This document shows positions 17,108 to 25,670 of a stretch of DNA of 64,000 nt, one piece after another. Each line of letters starts with the position of its first letter. Within the stretch, counting starts at the first letter, position 1. Made by a program: the position numbers and the translations under genes. The notes below the pieces were generated by a model that saw only the letters and a program-made list of their open reading frames with translations, ran no database searches and was not told the DNA's origin. The stretch is taken from the NCBI RefSeq assembly GCF_020216025.1, contig NZ_JAIWNC010000029.1, forward strand, positions 62,001-126,000, read 5' to 3'. The DNA is from Jidongwangia harbinensis. Its GTDB lineage: Bacteria > Actinomycetota > Actinomycetes > Mycobacteriales > Micromonosporaceae.

Positions 17108-19789
17108 CTAGGGCGTGTACGCCGACAGCCAGCCGGTGGCGCGGTAGTCACCGCGCCGGGTGAAGAGTGCGGCCCCGCGCGGGCCACCGCCCTCGGGATA
17201 CGGCGCTTCGGCGGTGCCCCGGCGTAGCCCGGTCGTCCGCCAGTGTGGGCCGCTCCAGGTCACCGCGACCGCTCCGGCGGGGCCGGTCACCCAGGCGTGC
17301 GGAGGGTACTCCGTGAGCCGGCTGTCGGTGGCCCGGTCCCGCAGGAGCGCCGGATACTCGCGGTCGTCGAGGACACAGCCGGCGGGGGCGCGCCCGGCCG
17401 GCCAGTCCGGGCCGGCGTACCCCCGGCCGGCCGCCGCCCGCCACATCGCCGGCACCGCCTGATCCAGGTCGGCGGGGTCGGCCATCTGCTCCAGCATCCA
17501 GAGCAGCCGGCCCCCGCCGCGCCGGGTGCCGCAGTGCCGCCAGCGGAGACGCCGCCCGAGGTCGGCCGCCGCGACGGCGCACCAGGGGTGGACCGTCCCG
17601 AGAAGTCCCTGGGAGCCGATCCAGTGCAGGTACCGGGGGGCCTCCTCGAGCACCGGGTACATCGCCGAGTAGGGGATGCCGGCGACCGGTTGGTGCGGCG
17701 GCGGGATCTGCTCGCCGTCGACATGGGCGAGCAGCGTGGCCAGCGCGAGGTCTCCGGGTGCCCCGCCCGGAGCGGTGGACCCGGAACGGTCACGAAGGTG
17801 GCGTTCGTCCGCCGGTGGCAGGGAGGCGAGCAGGCGCGCCACGGCCGGCTTGACACTGTCGCCGGCGGTAGCCTGCGCCAGTTTCGGCACCGCGGTGGTG
17901 AGGACCGTGATGAGCAGGCGGTCGGCGTCGCGCGGATTCTGCGGTACCGGTGCCTCGCGCAGCGCCCTGCGCAGGTCGTCGCCGACCGCCGGCGAAATCA
18001 TCAGCCGGGCGGTCACCGTGCCGAGTTCGGAGGGTGCCAGCTGGTCAGGCTGGTCCGCGGCGGCCGGTTCGGCCAGGAGCTCGGCCTGCCGGAGAAAGGC
18101 GACGGCGTCGCGTACCGGGCCCAGGCGGCGGTTGCCCTGGTGATGGGCGAGGGTCCGGACCCACCACCGGTCGGCGTCGGCCGGGGTGGCGATCCGGCGC
18201 TGGACGACCTCGCTGAGGACCTGCTCGGGGAGGTTCGCCAGGATCTGTGACTGCACGGTGTAGCCCCGGATCAGCTTGGCCTGCCAGTCACCGTGTTCGT
18301 GCTCGTCGACGATCAGGAAGGCCCAGCCGTCCTGTTCCCCGGCGCCGATGCGTCCGGCCCGGCCGAACATCTGCAGCACGGTGGCCACGTCGACGGAGTT
18401 GAAGCCCATCTGGGTGTCCTGGACGACCACCGCACGCGCGGGCAGGTTGACGCCGGCCGCGACGGTGGAGGTCGCGACCAGCACGTCCAGCCTGCGGTTG
18501 CGGAAGTCGTCCTCCGCCTCGAGGCGATCCTCCCAGCCCTTGTAGTGCAGGCCCACCCGTACGCTGCGGCACACCTCGCGTACCTGTTTCACGTCGTCGG
18601 GGTGGACGCCGTTGACGTCCGCCCCGCGCGACGCGGCGACCACCAGAGCGGTGAGCCGGACGTTGCGTTTGCTGCCGCAGAAGACGAGCACGCCGCCACC
18701 GTCCGCGGTGACGGTCCGGGTGATGGCGGCCGCCATGCGGGTACGTGCCGCCTCCCGGACGTTCCAGTCGGCGTACCCCGCGATCATCGGCAGTTGCCAG
18801 GTGAGCCGGCTCGGCCGCCATGCGATGGGCACCAGCCGGGCCTGCAACCAGGACGCGATCTCCGCGCTGTTGTTGACCGTCGCGGAGAGACCGATGAGCC
18901 GGGTGCGGACGCGATGGTCACGCATCCGGGCCAGCACTCCCTCGAGGACCGGGCCCCGGGCCGGATCGCCGAGCAGATGCACCTCGTCGACGATCAGGGC
19001 ACCGACGTCGTCGAGGGCGTCCCGCAACGACGCGGTGCGGCAGAGCGACTCGAACTTCTCGGTGGTCGCCACCCACAGGTCGGCGTCGCGGATGCGGTCG
19101 ACGTCGAGGCGGTGTTCACCGGAGAGCCGCTCGATGCGGAGCCCCTGCCGGCGCCAGAGATCCAGGTCGCGGTCGAGTTCATCGGTCAGCGACCGTTGCG
19201 GCACCAGCCATGCCGCCTTGCGTCCCTGGCCGAGGATCGCCTGCAGCGCGGCGGTCATGCCGATGACCGTCTTGCCGGCGCCGGTGGGCGCGACGATCAG
19301 AAGGTTGTCGTCGCCGCCGAGGACGTCCGGTACCGCCTGGGTCTGCGCCGGGTTGAACTCGGGGTAGGGGAAGTAACCGGCCCATTCCGCCGGCGCCAGC
19401 TGCGCGACCGGAGTAGGTGACGGTGCCTGGCGCTCCGCCGGTGCCCAGGCCCGCCACATGGCGTCGAACGCCTCTTCGGCCGGCCGGGCGTGCGCCCCCG
19501 ACCGGCGCGTGAGCACCTGCCGCCGGGGACGGTTCAGGTGGCATTCGCGGGTCTCCGTGCACCGGCCCTCCACTGCGGAGGGCACACCGATCCGCTCGTC
19601 CTCGAGCAGGTACGGCACCCGCCGCACGGACGCCCCCGCGTCGTCGAGCTTGTCCGCCAGGGGATCGAGCGCCGGATCGGCCGAGAGCAGCACGCGGACG
19701 GCGGTGTGCGGCGCGAGGACCGGCACCTCGGCGAGGGGATCGCTGATCTTCAGATCCTGGCGCGCAGCGGTCGACCGGCTCGATGACAC
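17108..19789 (-). CDS. Ski2-like DEVH-box helicase
   Basis: An 893-aa protein from GTG 19789. Superfamily 2 motifs are all present: Walker A APTGAGKT (Lys about 168), DEVH in IVDEVHLLGDPARGP, SAT in LIGLSATV, and the motif VI region QMFGRAGRIG. The spacing and the long C-terminal region resemble Ski2/Hel308-type helicases that unwind DNA or RNA with 3'-5' polarity. About 115 residues precede the helicase core and contain no motif I recognise. It is followed upstream, in the same direction, by a cold-shock-domain gene 140 bp away, so a nucleic-acid role fits, but a shared transcript is not certain. Confidence 0.85.
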   Translation of the reverse strand: MSSSRSTAARQDLKISDPLAEVPVLAPHTAVRVLLSADPALDPLADKLDDAGASVRRVPYLLEDERIGVPSAVEGRCTETRECHLNRPRRQVLTRRSGAHARPAEEAFDAMWRAWAPAERQAPSPTPVAQLAPAEWAGYFPYPEFNPAQTQAVPDVLGGDDNLLIVAPTGAGKTVIGMTAALQAILGQGRKAAWLVPQRSLTDELDRDLDLWRRQGLRIERLSGEHRLDVDRIRDADLWVATTEKFESLCRTASLRDALDDVGALIVDEVHLLGDPARGPVLEGVLARMRDHRVRTRLIGLSATVNNSAEIASWLQARLVPIAWRPSRLTWQLPMIAGYADWNVREAARTRMAAAITRTVTADGGGVLVFCGSKRNVRLTALVVAASRGADVNGVHPDDVKQVREVCRSVRVGLHYKGWEDRLEAEDDFRNRRLDVLVATSTVAAGVNLPARAVVVQDTQMGFNSVDVATVLQMFGRAGRIGAGEQDGWAFLIVDEHEHGDWQAKLIRGYTVQSQILANLPEQVLSEVVQRRIATPADADRWWVRTLAHHQGNRRLGPVRDAVAFLRQAELLAEPAAADQPDQLAPSELGTVTARLMISPAVGDDLRRALREAPVPQNPRDADRLLITVLTTAVPKLAQATAGDSVKPAVARLLASLPPADERHLRDRSGSTAPGGAPGDLALATLLAHVDGEQIPPPHQPVAGIPYSAMYPVLEEAPRYLHWIGSQGLLGTVHPWCAVAAADLGRRLRWRHCGTRRGGGRLLWMLEQMADPADLDQAVPAMWRAAAGRGYAGPDWPAGRAPAGCVLDDREYPALLRDRATDSRLTEYPPHAWVTGPAGAVAVTWSGPHWRTTGLRRGTAEAPYPEGGGPRGAALFTRRGDYRATGWLSAYTP

Positions 19790-19929
19790 CGCTGCAATAT
19801 GCCTTCCACGGAGGAAATACTCCGCGATCCAGCATTACCGGAGATTCACGGCATAAAGTGCAACGCCGTCCCGGCCCGACCGCGCCGGTCGAGCCGCGAC
19901 GGCGAGTGCCCCGGTACGCGCCCGCTACC

Positions 19930-20331
19930 TCAGTCCTCGATCCAGCCGTGCGAGCGCGCGACGGTGAGGACGTGCTGGCGTACCTGGAGGATCTGCGCGC
20001 CGGTCAGTGTCGGCACCTGCTCCAGCAGCACCGTCGTGATCTCGTTCTTGAACGCGACCGTGCTCAGCACGTCGCATTCGCCGTCGTCGCCGTGCGCGGC
20101 CTCGCCGCCGGCCTTGACCGCACTGTCGGGGTCGAGCAGCCTCGCGTACGAGGCCTTGACGCCCCGGCTGCCCTCCATCGCCTCGAACTCGACGCGCTGC
20201 CCGCGGCTCACGACATGACGTTGATCGCCGAAGTCGTTCACATGGACGAAGACGTCATCACCGCCCTCCTCCGGACTGATGAACCCGTAGCCCTTCACGT
20301 TGTCGAAGCTGAGAATCGTCCCGACCGCCAT
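19930..20331 (-). CDS. Cold-shock-domain protein with helical C-terminal extension
   Basis: A 133-aa protein from ATG 20331; ATG 20337 is possible and the longer reading to 20397 is unlikely. Residues 1-68 form the cold-shock OB fold. The RNP1-like core is KGYGFISPE and the RNP2-like core is DVFVHVNDF; SRGQRVEFEAMEG follows. The extra 60 residues are mainly helical (NEITTVLLEQVPTLTGAQILQVRQ region), longer than the roughly 67-aa CspA type. Proteins of this layout occur in actinomycetes. It probably binds single-stranded RNA or DNA as a chaperone. A leader hairpin lies just upstream. Confidence 0.88.
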   Translation of the reverse strand: MAVGTILSFDNVKGYGFISPEEGGDDVFVHVNDFGDQRHVVSRGQRVEFEAMEGSRGVKASYARLLDPDSAVKAGGEAAHGDDGECDVLSTVAFKNEITTVLLEQVPTLTGAQILQVRQHVLTVARSHGWIED

Positions 20332-20354
20332 CACCATCACCACCCCAAGACCCA

Positions 20355-20377
20355 GGTGTGCCCCCAATTGGCACACC
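20355..20377 (-). promoter_or_regulatory. Leader hairpin or operator of the cold-shock gene
   Basis: Perfect 8-bp inverted repeat GGTGTGCC / GGCACACC around a 7-base centre, 24 to 46 bp upstream of the cold-shock ATG. TACGCT just beyond it (about 20382-20387 on the minus strand) could be a -10 box, placing the repeat at the very start of the mRNA. It could be a 5'-UTR hairpin or an operator. Confidence 0.4.
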
Positions 20378-20526
20378 GACCAGCGTAGATCGATCACCCA
20401 TGAGAACGGGTGCGGACCGTCGGCGGCTCAGACCCGCCGAGATCCAGGGGTGTGACCGTCGTCACGTCTTTCTTCCGAGTTGCCCGCCCGGTCCGGTTTT
20501 TGCGCCGGAGTGACGCCGACGGCACC

Positions 20527-22749
20527 ATGGTGGGCGTGCCCGTGGCTGCGTCGTCCCGCCCCTCCCCGCATTCCCTGGAAGCGGTGCTGGAACGGCTGAC
20601 CTACGTCAACGAGGAGACCGGCTACACCATCGCCCGGGTCGCGACCGGAGGCGATTCGTCCCTGCTGACCGTGGTCGGCGCGCTCCTGGGCGCGCAGCCC
20701 GGTGAGAGCCTGCGGTTGCAGGGCTGGTGGTCGTCACATCCGCAGTACGGGCGGCAGTTCGAGGTCGTCTCGTACACCACCGTGCTGCCGGCGACGATTC
20801 AGGGCATCCGCCGCTACCTCGGTTCCGGGCTGATCAAAGGCATCGGGCCGGTGTTCGCCGAGCGGATCGTCGAGCATTTCGGCCTGGCGACCCTGCAGAT
20901 CATCGAGGACGAGCCGGGCCGGCTGGTGGAGGTGCCGGGACTCGGCCCGAAACGCACCGCGAAGATCACCGCCGCGTGGGCCGAGCAGAAGGCCATCAAG
21001 GAGGTGATGGTGTTCCTGCAAGGCGTCGGGGTGTCCACGTCGATCGCGGTCCGCATCTACAAGAAGTACGGCGACGCCTCGATCGGCGTGGTCCGCAACG
21101 AGCCCTACCGGCTGGCCGCCGAGGTGTGGGGGATCGGGTTCAAGACCGCCGACACGATCGCCCAGGCCGTCGGCATTCCGCACGACAGCCCGGACCGGGT
21201 CAAGGCGGGTCTGCAGTACACGTTGTCGCAGGCCACCGACAACGGCCACTGTTACCTGCCCGCGCCCCACCTGATCGCGGACGCGGTGCAGATCCTCGAC
21301 GTACCCGCCGAACTGGCCCGGCGGTGCCTGGACGAGCTGGTCGAGGCGGAGGGCGTGGTCCGCGAGCCGGTACCCGGTCCGGACGGTGAACCGGTTCCGG
21401 CGATCTATCTGGTGCCGTTCCACCGGGCCGAGCAGTCGCTGGCCGGCTCGGTGCTGCGGCTGCTCGGCGATCGCGCGGACCGGATGGCGGAGTTCGGCGG
21501 CGTCGACTGGGACAAGGCACTGGCCTGGCTGAAGGCGCGTACCGGCACCGATCTGGCCGTCGAGCAGGAGCAGGCCGTCCGGCTGGCGCTGACGTCGAAG
21601 GTTGCCGTCCTGACCGGCGGACCCGGCTGCGGCAAGAGCTTCACCGTCCGGTCGATCGTCGAACTCGCCGCCGCCAAGAAGGCGAAGATCCTGCTCGTCG
21701 CGCCGACCGGGCGGGCCGCGAAACGTCTCGCGGAACTCACCGGCCAGCCCGCGGCGACGGTGCACCGGCTGCTGAAGCTGCAACCCGGCGGGGAGCCGAC
21801 CTACGACCGGGACACCCCGCTGGACGTCGACCTCCTCGTGGTGGACGAGGCGTCCATGCTCGATCTGATCCTGGCCAACAAGCTCGTCAAGGCCGTCCCG
21901 CCCGGGGCGCATCTGCTGCTGGTCGGCGACGTCGATCAGCTCCCGTCGGTCGGCGCCGGGGAGGTGCTGCGCGATCTCCTCGCCGCGGACGTGGTGCCCC
22001 GGGTCCGGCTCACCCAGGTGTTCCGGCAGGCCGCCGACTCCGGGGTGGTCAGCAACGCCCATCGGATCAACGCCGGCCGGCCGCCGCTGCTGCAGGGGAT
22101 GAGCGACTTCTTCCTGTTCCCGTGCGAGGACACCGATGCCGCCGCGGCGCTGACCGTCGACGTCGCCTGCACCCGCATCGCGAAACGGTTCGGGCTGGAC
22201 CCGCGGCGCGACGTGCAGGTGCTGGCTCCGATGCACCGCGGCCCGGCCGGGGCGGGCGCGCTGAACACCCTGTTGCAGCAGCAGCTCACGCCGTCGCGGG
22301 AGGGCATGCCGGAACGCCGGGTCGGCGCGCGGGTGTTCCGCATCGGCGACAAGGTCACGCAGATCCGCAACAACTACGACAAGGGCGTGGCCGGGGTGTT
22401 CAACGGCACCGTCGGCGTCGTCACCGCCCTGTCCACCGACGATCAGACGCTGAGCGTGCGTACCGACGAGGACGAGGTCATCGAGTACAGCTTCGACGAA
22501 CTCGACGAGCTGGCCCATGCCTACGCCATGACCATCCACCGTTCCCAGGGATCGGAATACCCGGCGGTGGTCATCCCGATCACCACCAGCGCCTGGATGA
22601 TGCTGCAGCGCAACCTGCTCTACACCGCCGTCACGCGGGCGAAGAAACTCGTCGTCCTGGTCGGCTCCCGGCGGGCGCTGGCCGCCGCCGTCCGCACCGT
22701 CGGCGCCGGCCGCCGCCACACCGCACTCACCCACCGGCTCGCCCGCTGA
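20527..22749 (+). CDS. recD2: ATP-dependent DNA helicase, RecD2 family
   Basis: A 740-aa protein from ATG 20527; an upstream in-frame extension to 20410 is not needed and is unlike the family. Layout: an N-terminal OB-like domain (to about 90), a helix-hairpin-helix region with GLIKGIGPVFAERIV and VPGLGPKRTAKI, then superfamily 1B helicase domains. Walker A is GGPGCGKS (Lys about 370). LLVVDEASMLDL is motif II, LLVGDVDQLPSVGAGEVL motif III, and AYAMTIHRSQGSEYPAVV motif V/VI. RecD2 proteins act alone, without RecBC, as 5'-3' DNA helicases in repair and replication-stress tolerance. It lies outside the biosynthetic region. Confidence 0.93.
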   Translation: MVGVPVAASSRPSPHSLEAVLERLTYVNEETGYTIARVATGGDSSLLTVVGALLGAQPGESLRLQGWWSSHPQYGRQFEVVSYTTVLPATIQGIRRYLGSGLIKGIGPVFAERIVEHFGLATLQIIEDEPGRLVEVPGLGPKRTAKITAAWAEQKAIKEVMVFLQGVGVSTSIAVRIYKKYGDASIGVVRNEPYRLAAEVWGIGFKTADTIAQAVGIPHDSPDRVKAGLQYTLSQATDNGHCYLPAPHLIADAVQILDVPAELARRCLDELVEAEGVVREPVPGPDGEPVPAIYLVPFHRAEQSLAGSVLRLLGDRADRMAEFGGVDWDKALAWLKARTGTDLAVEQEQAVRLALTSKVAVLTGGPGCGKSFTVRSIVELAAAKKAKILLVAPTGRAAKRLAELTGQPAATVHRLLKLQPGGEPTYDRDTPLDVDLLVVDEASMLDLILANKLVKAVPPGAHLLLVGDVDQLPSVGAGEVLRDLLAADVVPRVRLTQVFRQAADSGVVSNAHRINAGRPPLLQGMSDFFLFPCEDTDAAAALTVDVACTRIAKRFGLDPRRDVQVLAPMHRGPAGAGALNTLLQQQLTPSREGMPERRVGARVFRIGDKVTQIRNNYDKGVAGVFNGTVGVVTALSTDDQTLSVRTDEDEVIEYSFDELDELAHAYAMTIHRSQGSEYPAVVIPITTSAWMMLQRNLLYTAVTRAKKLVVLVGSRRALAAAVRTVGAGRRHTALTHRLAR

Positions 22750-22770
22750 GGCGGGAGTTCCGGACCCGCC
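22750..22770. terminator. Bidirectional terminator candidate between convergent genes
   Basis: GGCGGG and CCCGCC pair across a 9-base loop in the 26-bp gap between recD2 and the convergent TetR gene, beginning at the base after the recD2 stop. No T-tract. Confidence 0.45.
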
Positions 22771-22775
22771 CCGGC

Positions 22776-23330
22776 TCAGGCCGCGGCAATCTTGATGAGG
22801 GTACGCAGGGCCATCTCGCGTGCCTCGTGCCGTGACCGGTGGCTGGTGACCGCGTACTGGTAGGCGGTGAGCAGGGAGGGCCAGATGCTCATCTCGAGCC
22901 ACTCGGGGTCGAGCCGGCGGTCGATCGTGCCGTCCTCCTGCCCGCGGCGCAGTACCGCCTGCACGGTCGGGTCGTACTCCGGCTTGCGGTCCTCCTCCAG
23001 ATGGACGCTCTGCGTCCACCAGTAGAAGATCTGGTGTGCGTCGAGCAGTTCGGCACACAACCGCTCGTAGGCTTCCAGACCCGAGCCGGTGTCCGGTCGG
23101 GACCGTTTGACCGCCGCCTCGTACTCCGCGTCCACGAACGCGTTCAGCGCGGCGATCAGGGCGGCCCGGCTCGGGTAGTAGCGGTGCAGCGTGCTCCGGG
23201 CCACCTCGGCCGCATCCGCCACCTCACCCAGGCTGGCGTTGGGCTTCGCGATGAGCGTCGCGATGGCGGCCAGGAGGATGGCGCGGCGAGTGCGCTCGCG
23301 TGTGGAGCTCTCCGTGGCCGTCACAGACAT
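22776..23330 (-). CDS. TetR-family regulator of the adjacent ABC exporter
   Basis: A 184-aa protein. I prefer ATG 23330 (MSVTATESSTRERTRRAIL) because the longer reading to 23369 would run through the operator. The HTH is at about residues 10-55 (ASLGEVADAAEVARSTLHRYY). The C-terminal domain contains a Tyr/Trp-rich stretch (HQIFYWWTQSVHL), plausible for binding a hydrophobic ligand. It is divergent from the ABC exporter, with a perfect inverted repeat in the 58-bp gap. In antibiotic clusters such pairs usually give product-induced self-export. That role here is inference from position. Confidence 0.88.
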   Translation of the reverse strand: MSVTATESSTRERTRRAILLAAIATLIAKPNASLGEVADAAEVARSTLHRYYPSRAALIAALNAFVDAEYEAAVKRSRPDTGSGLEAYERLCAELLDAHQIFYWWTQSVHLEEDRKPEYDPTVQAVLRRGQEDGTIDRRLDPEWLEMSIWPSLLTAYQYAVTSHRSRHEAREMALRTLIKIAAA

Positions 23331-23351
23331 GCGGAAAGAATAACCCGAGTT

Positions 23352-23374
23352 CGACAATCGGACAGCCATTGTCG
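23352..23374. promoter_or_regulatory. TetR operator between regulator and ABC exporter
   Basis: Perfect inverted repeat CGACAAT (23352-23358) and ATTGTCG (23368-23374) with a 9-base centre. It lies 15 bp ahead of the exporter ATG and 22 bp ahead of the regulator start, so binding would block both promoters. Confidence 0.65.
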
Positions 23375-23388
23375 TTTTTGGGACATGA

Positions 23389-25227
23389 ATGTACGATCGC
23401 TCGGTGGGTGACTCGCGGACGACCGAAGAAGCGACCCGTACCGTGCTGGATCGCAGACTGGAGAAGAGCCGGCTGGCGCTCCTGTGGCGCTATGCCCGTC
23501 CCCGGGCCCGGGTGCTGATCGGCGCGCTCGTGCTGGGGCTGTTCGTGTCGGCCCTCAATCTCGCCAATCCGCTCGTCACCAAATGGGTGCTGGATTCCCT
23601 CGCCGGGGGCGGCACGCTGGTGACCCCGGTTCTGCTTCTCGTCGGGCTCCTGGTCATCGGTGCCGCCGTCAGCTGGTGGCAGTGGACCATCCTCGGTGCC
23701 CTCGCCGAGCACATCGTCTACGACGTGCGCGACGGCATGATCCGCCGGTTCCTGCGCGCCAAGGTGTTCCCGCTGCTGCGGCGCTCACCGGGAGAACTCG
23801 TCACCCGGGTCACGTCGGACTCGCTCCTGCTGCGCGAAGCGACCTCGTCCAGCATCATCGGGCTGGTCAACGGCGCGATCATGCTCGTCGGGACCATCGT
23901 GCTCATGGCCGTGCTGGACCTCCCGCTGGTGGCGGCCACGCTCACCGCCGTGCTCATCGTGGTGATCATCTTCGTGGCGCTCATGCCCGCGATCGCCACC
24001 GCGCAGGAGAAGGCGCAGGACTCCCTCGGCGCTCTGGGCGGTGCGCTCGAGGGAACGCTCCGGGCGATCAAGACCGTGAAGGCCGCCGGCGCCGAGCAGC
24101 GCCAGCTCGACGTCCTGCTGCGCCACGCGGCCGAGTCGCGCCGGCAGAGCATCCGTGCGGTGCGGCGCGAAGCGCTGGTGTGGACGGTCGCCTGGTCCGG
24201 CGTCCAGGGGGCGATCATCGTGATCCTCGGATTCGGCGCCTGGCGCGTGTCGACCGGTGACCTCCCCGTGTCGACGCTCATCGCCTTCCTGCTCTACGCG
24301 TTCGGCCTGATCGGCCCGATCATGGAACTGAGCACCCACCTCACCGCGATGCAGGCCGGACTCGCGGCCGCGGGGCGCATCCGCGAGCTGGAGGCGCTGG
24401 AGATCGAGCCCGCCGATCCCGCCCTGGCGACCTCGGCGCCGGGAAACCCGGACGGTTACCTCTGGACCGCCGAACGTCCCCCGGCGATCGAACTGCGTGG
24501 GGTGACCGCCCGTTACGGTCCGGACACGGAACCCGCGGTGCGCCAGCTCGACATGGTCATCCCGGCCCGGGGCCACGTCGCGATCGTCGGGCCGTCCGGC
24601 GCCGGGAAGACCACCGTGCTCGCGCTCATCCTGCGGTTCCTCGAACCGGAGCAGGGAGAGCTGCTACTCGACGGCGTGCCGTACGACCGGCTCGGCTCCG
24701 CCCGGGTGCGCGAACATCTCGCCTACGTCGAGCAGGAGACTCCGGTCGTGCCCGGCACCATCGGCGAGAACATCACCTTCTCGAACCCGGACGCCTCCCG
24801 CGAGCAGATCGACGCGGTACTCGAGCAGATCAGGCTCGACGGGCTGGTGGACGGCCTGCCGCTCGGCCTCGACACCCCGCTCAGCGACAGCTCGATCTCC
24901 GGCGGGCAACGCCAGCGGATCGCCCTCGCCCGCGCCCTGCTCGCCGACCCGCGGGTACTCCTGCTCGACGAGGCGACCGCCCAGGTCGACGGCATCACCG
25001 AGGCCGCCATCCACGCCGCCGTCCGGGAGCATGCGCAGCGGGCGGCGGTCATCACGATCGCCCACCGGCTGTCCACCGTGCTCGACGCGGACGAGATCCT
25101 GGTGATGAAGGACGCGCGTGTGGTCGCCCGGGGCTCCCATGACGAACTGCTGGAACGCAGCACCCTCTACCGGGAGCTGATCGAGGCCCTGCACATCCAG
25201 ACCCAGACGCCGGTCCCGGCCGTCTGA
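23389..25227 (+). CDS. ABC exporter, fused permease-ATPase (multidrug type)
   Basis: A 612-aa half transporter from ATG 23389; GTG 23404 is an alternative. Five to six hydrophobic segments lie between about residues 35 and 320 (VLIGALVLGLFVSALNLA, LLLVGLLVIGAAVSWW, AIMLVGTIVLMAVL, VVIIFVALM, AIIVILGFGAW). The nucleotide-binding domain spans about 365-600, with Walker A GPSGAGKTT near 402-410. The signature is SISGGQRQR instead of LSGGQ, Walker B is VLLLDEAT, and the H-loop is TIAHRLST. Type I exporters of this form homodimerise and pump hydrophobic compounds outward. Regulated by the divergent TetR, it is the best candidate for product export and self-resistance at the left edge of the cluster. 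Confidence 0.9.
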   Translation: MYDRSVGDSRTTEEATRTVLDRRLEKSRLALLWRYARPRARVLIGALVLGLFVSALNLANPLVTKWVLDSLAGGGTLVTPVLLLVGLLVIGAAVSWWQWTILGALAEHIVYDVRDGMIRRFLRAKVFPLLRRSPGELVTRVTSDSLLLREATSSSIIGLVNGAIMLVGTIVLMAVLDLPLVAATLTAVLIVVIIFVALMPAIATAQEKAQDSLGALGGALEGTLRAIKTVKAAGAEQRQLDVLLRHAAESRRQSIRAVRREALVWTVAWSGVQGAIIVILGFGAWRVSTGDLPVSTLIAFLLYAFGLIGPIMELSTHLTAMQAGLAAAGRIRELEALEIEPADPALATSAPGNPDGYLWTAERPPAIELRGVTARYGPDTEPAVRQLDMVIPARGHVAIVGPSGAGKTTVLALILRFLEPEQGELLLDGVPYDRLGSARVREHLAYVEQETPVVPGTIGENITFSNPDASREQIDAVLEQIRLDGLVDGLPLGLDTPLSDSSISGGQRQRIALARALLADPRVLLLDEATAQVDGITEAAIHAAVREHAQRAAVITIAHRLSTVLDADEILVMKDARVVARGSHDELLERSTLYRELIEALHIQTQTPVPAV

Positions 25228-25269
25228 GGCCTGGCCCCGCCGGTACCGCTGACTCTCCGGCCCCAGGCC
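25228..25269 (+). terminator. Hairpin after the ABC exporter gene
   Basis: GGCCTGG (25228-25234) pairs with CCAGGCC (25263-25269). A second inner pairing of GCCGG with CCGGC gives an imperfect long stem just past the exporter stop, ahead of the next promoter box. Confidence 0.4.
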
Positions 25270-25276
25270 CAACTGT

Positions 25277-25292
25277 CTGGGGAAAATCACAC
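25277..25292 (+). promoter_or_regulatory. Cluster promoter box 1 (upstream of the mutAB operon)
   Basis: CTGGGGAAAATCACAC. The left arm fits the CTAGGG-type box seen elsewhere in the cluster; the right arm is weak. CATTG starts 30 bases after the first box base, the same position as GATTG in the boxes at 36427 and 41337. It lies 94 bp ahead of the DUF5988-like start. Confidence 0.4.
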
Positions 25293-25385
25293 GAATAGCG
25301 GCGGATCATTGTGGTCCGGGCGGCTGTCGCGACCGCCGGCCCGGGCGTACGTGCGGGATCACAGGTCGCGAGAACGAGGGTGATC

Positions 25386-25613
25386 ATGGGTGAGAACGGC
25401 GTTCCCAACGTGTTCCTCCGCGGTGGCGATCCGCAGGCGGCGATCGCTGACGAACAGCGGCTGCGCTACCTCCCGGACTCCAGCACCACCACGGTGAAGA
25501 TCCTGTGTGGCAACCGTTACGAGCACTTCGAGGCCAGCCCGGACACCACCCTTGTGGACGATCGCGAACTCCGGGTCTTCGACTGGGCCCGGCGGACGTA
25601 CGTGGCCGAGTGA
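25386..25613 (+). CDS. Small cluster-associated protein (probably DUF5988 family)
   Basis: A 75-aa protein from ATG 25386, with GAGGGTGA ahead of it. The sequence (NVFLRGGDP, KILCGNRYEHFEAS, ELRVFDWARRTYVAE) resembles small actinomycete proteins that I recall as DUF5988. These often sit beside biosynthetic genes and have no known activity; the family name is from memory. There is no signal peptide or membrane segment. It stands alone in front of mutA (58 bp gap) and behind a cluster-type promoter box. It is probably the first gene of the mutA-mutB-meaB transcript and a marker of the left part of the gene cluster. Confidence 0.65.
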   Translation: MGENGVPNVFLRGGDPQAAIADEQRLRYLPDSSTTTVKILCGNRYEHFEASPDTTLVDDRELRVFDWARRTYVAE

Positions 25614-25670
25614 ACGGGCGGGACGTGTCGACCTGGACTGCCGGGCCATGACCGCGTGGCCGAGGAACTC

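Noticed and set aside
17109..17114. CTAGGG at the end of the helicase gene as a promoter box
   Set aside because: It overlaps the helicase stop codon between convergent genes and has no right arm.
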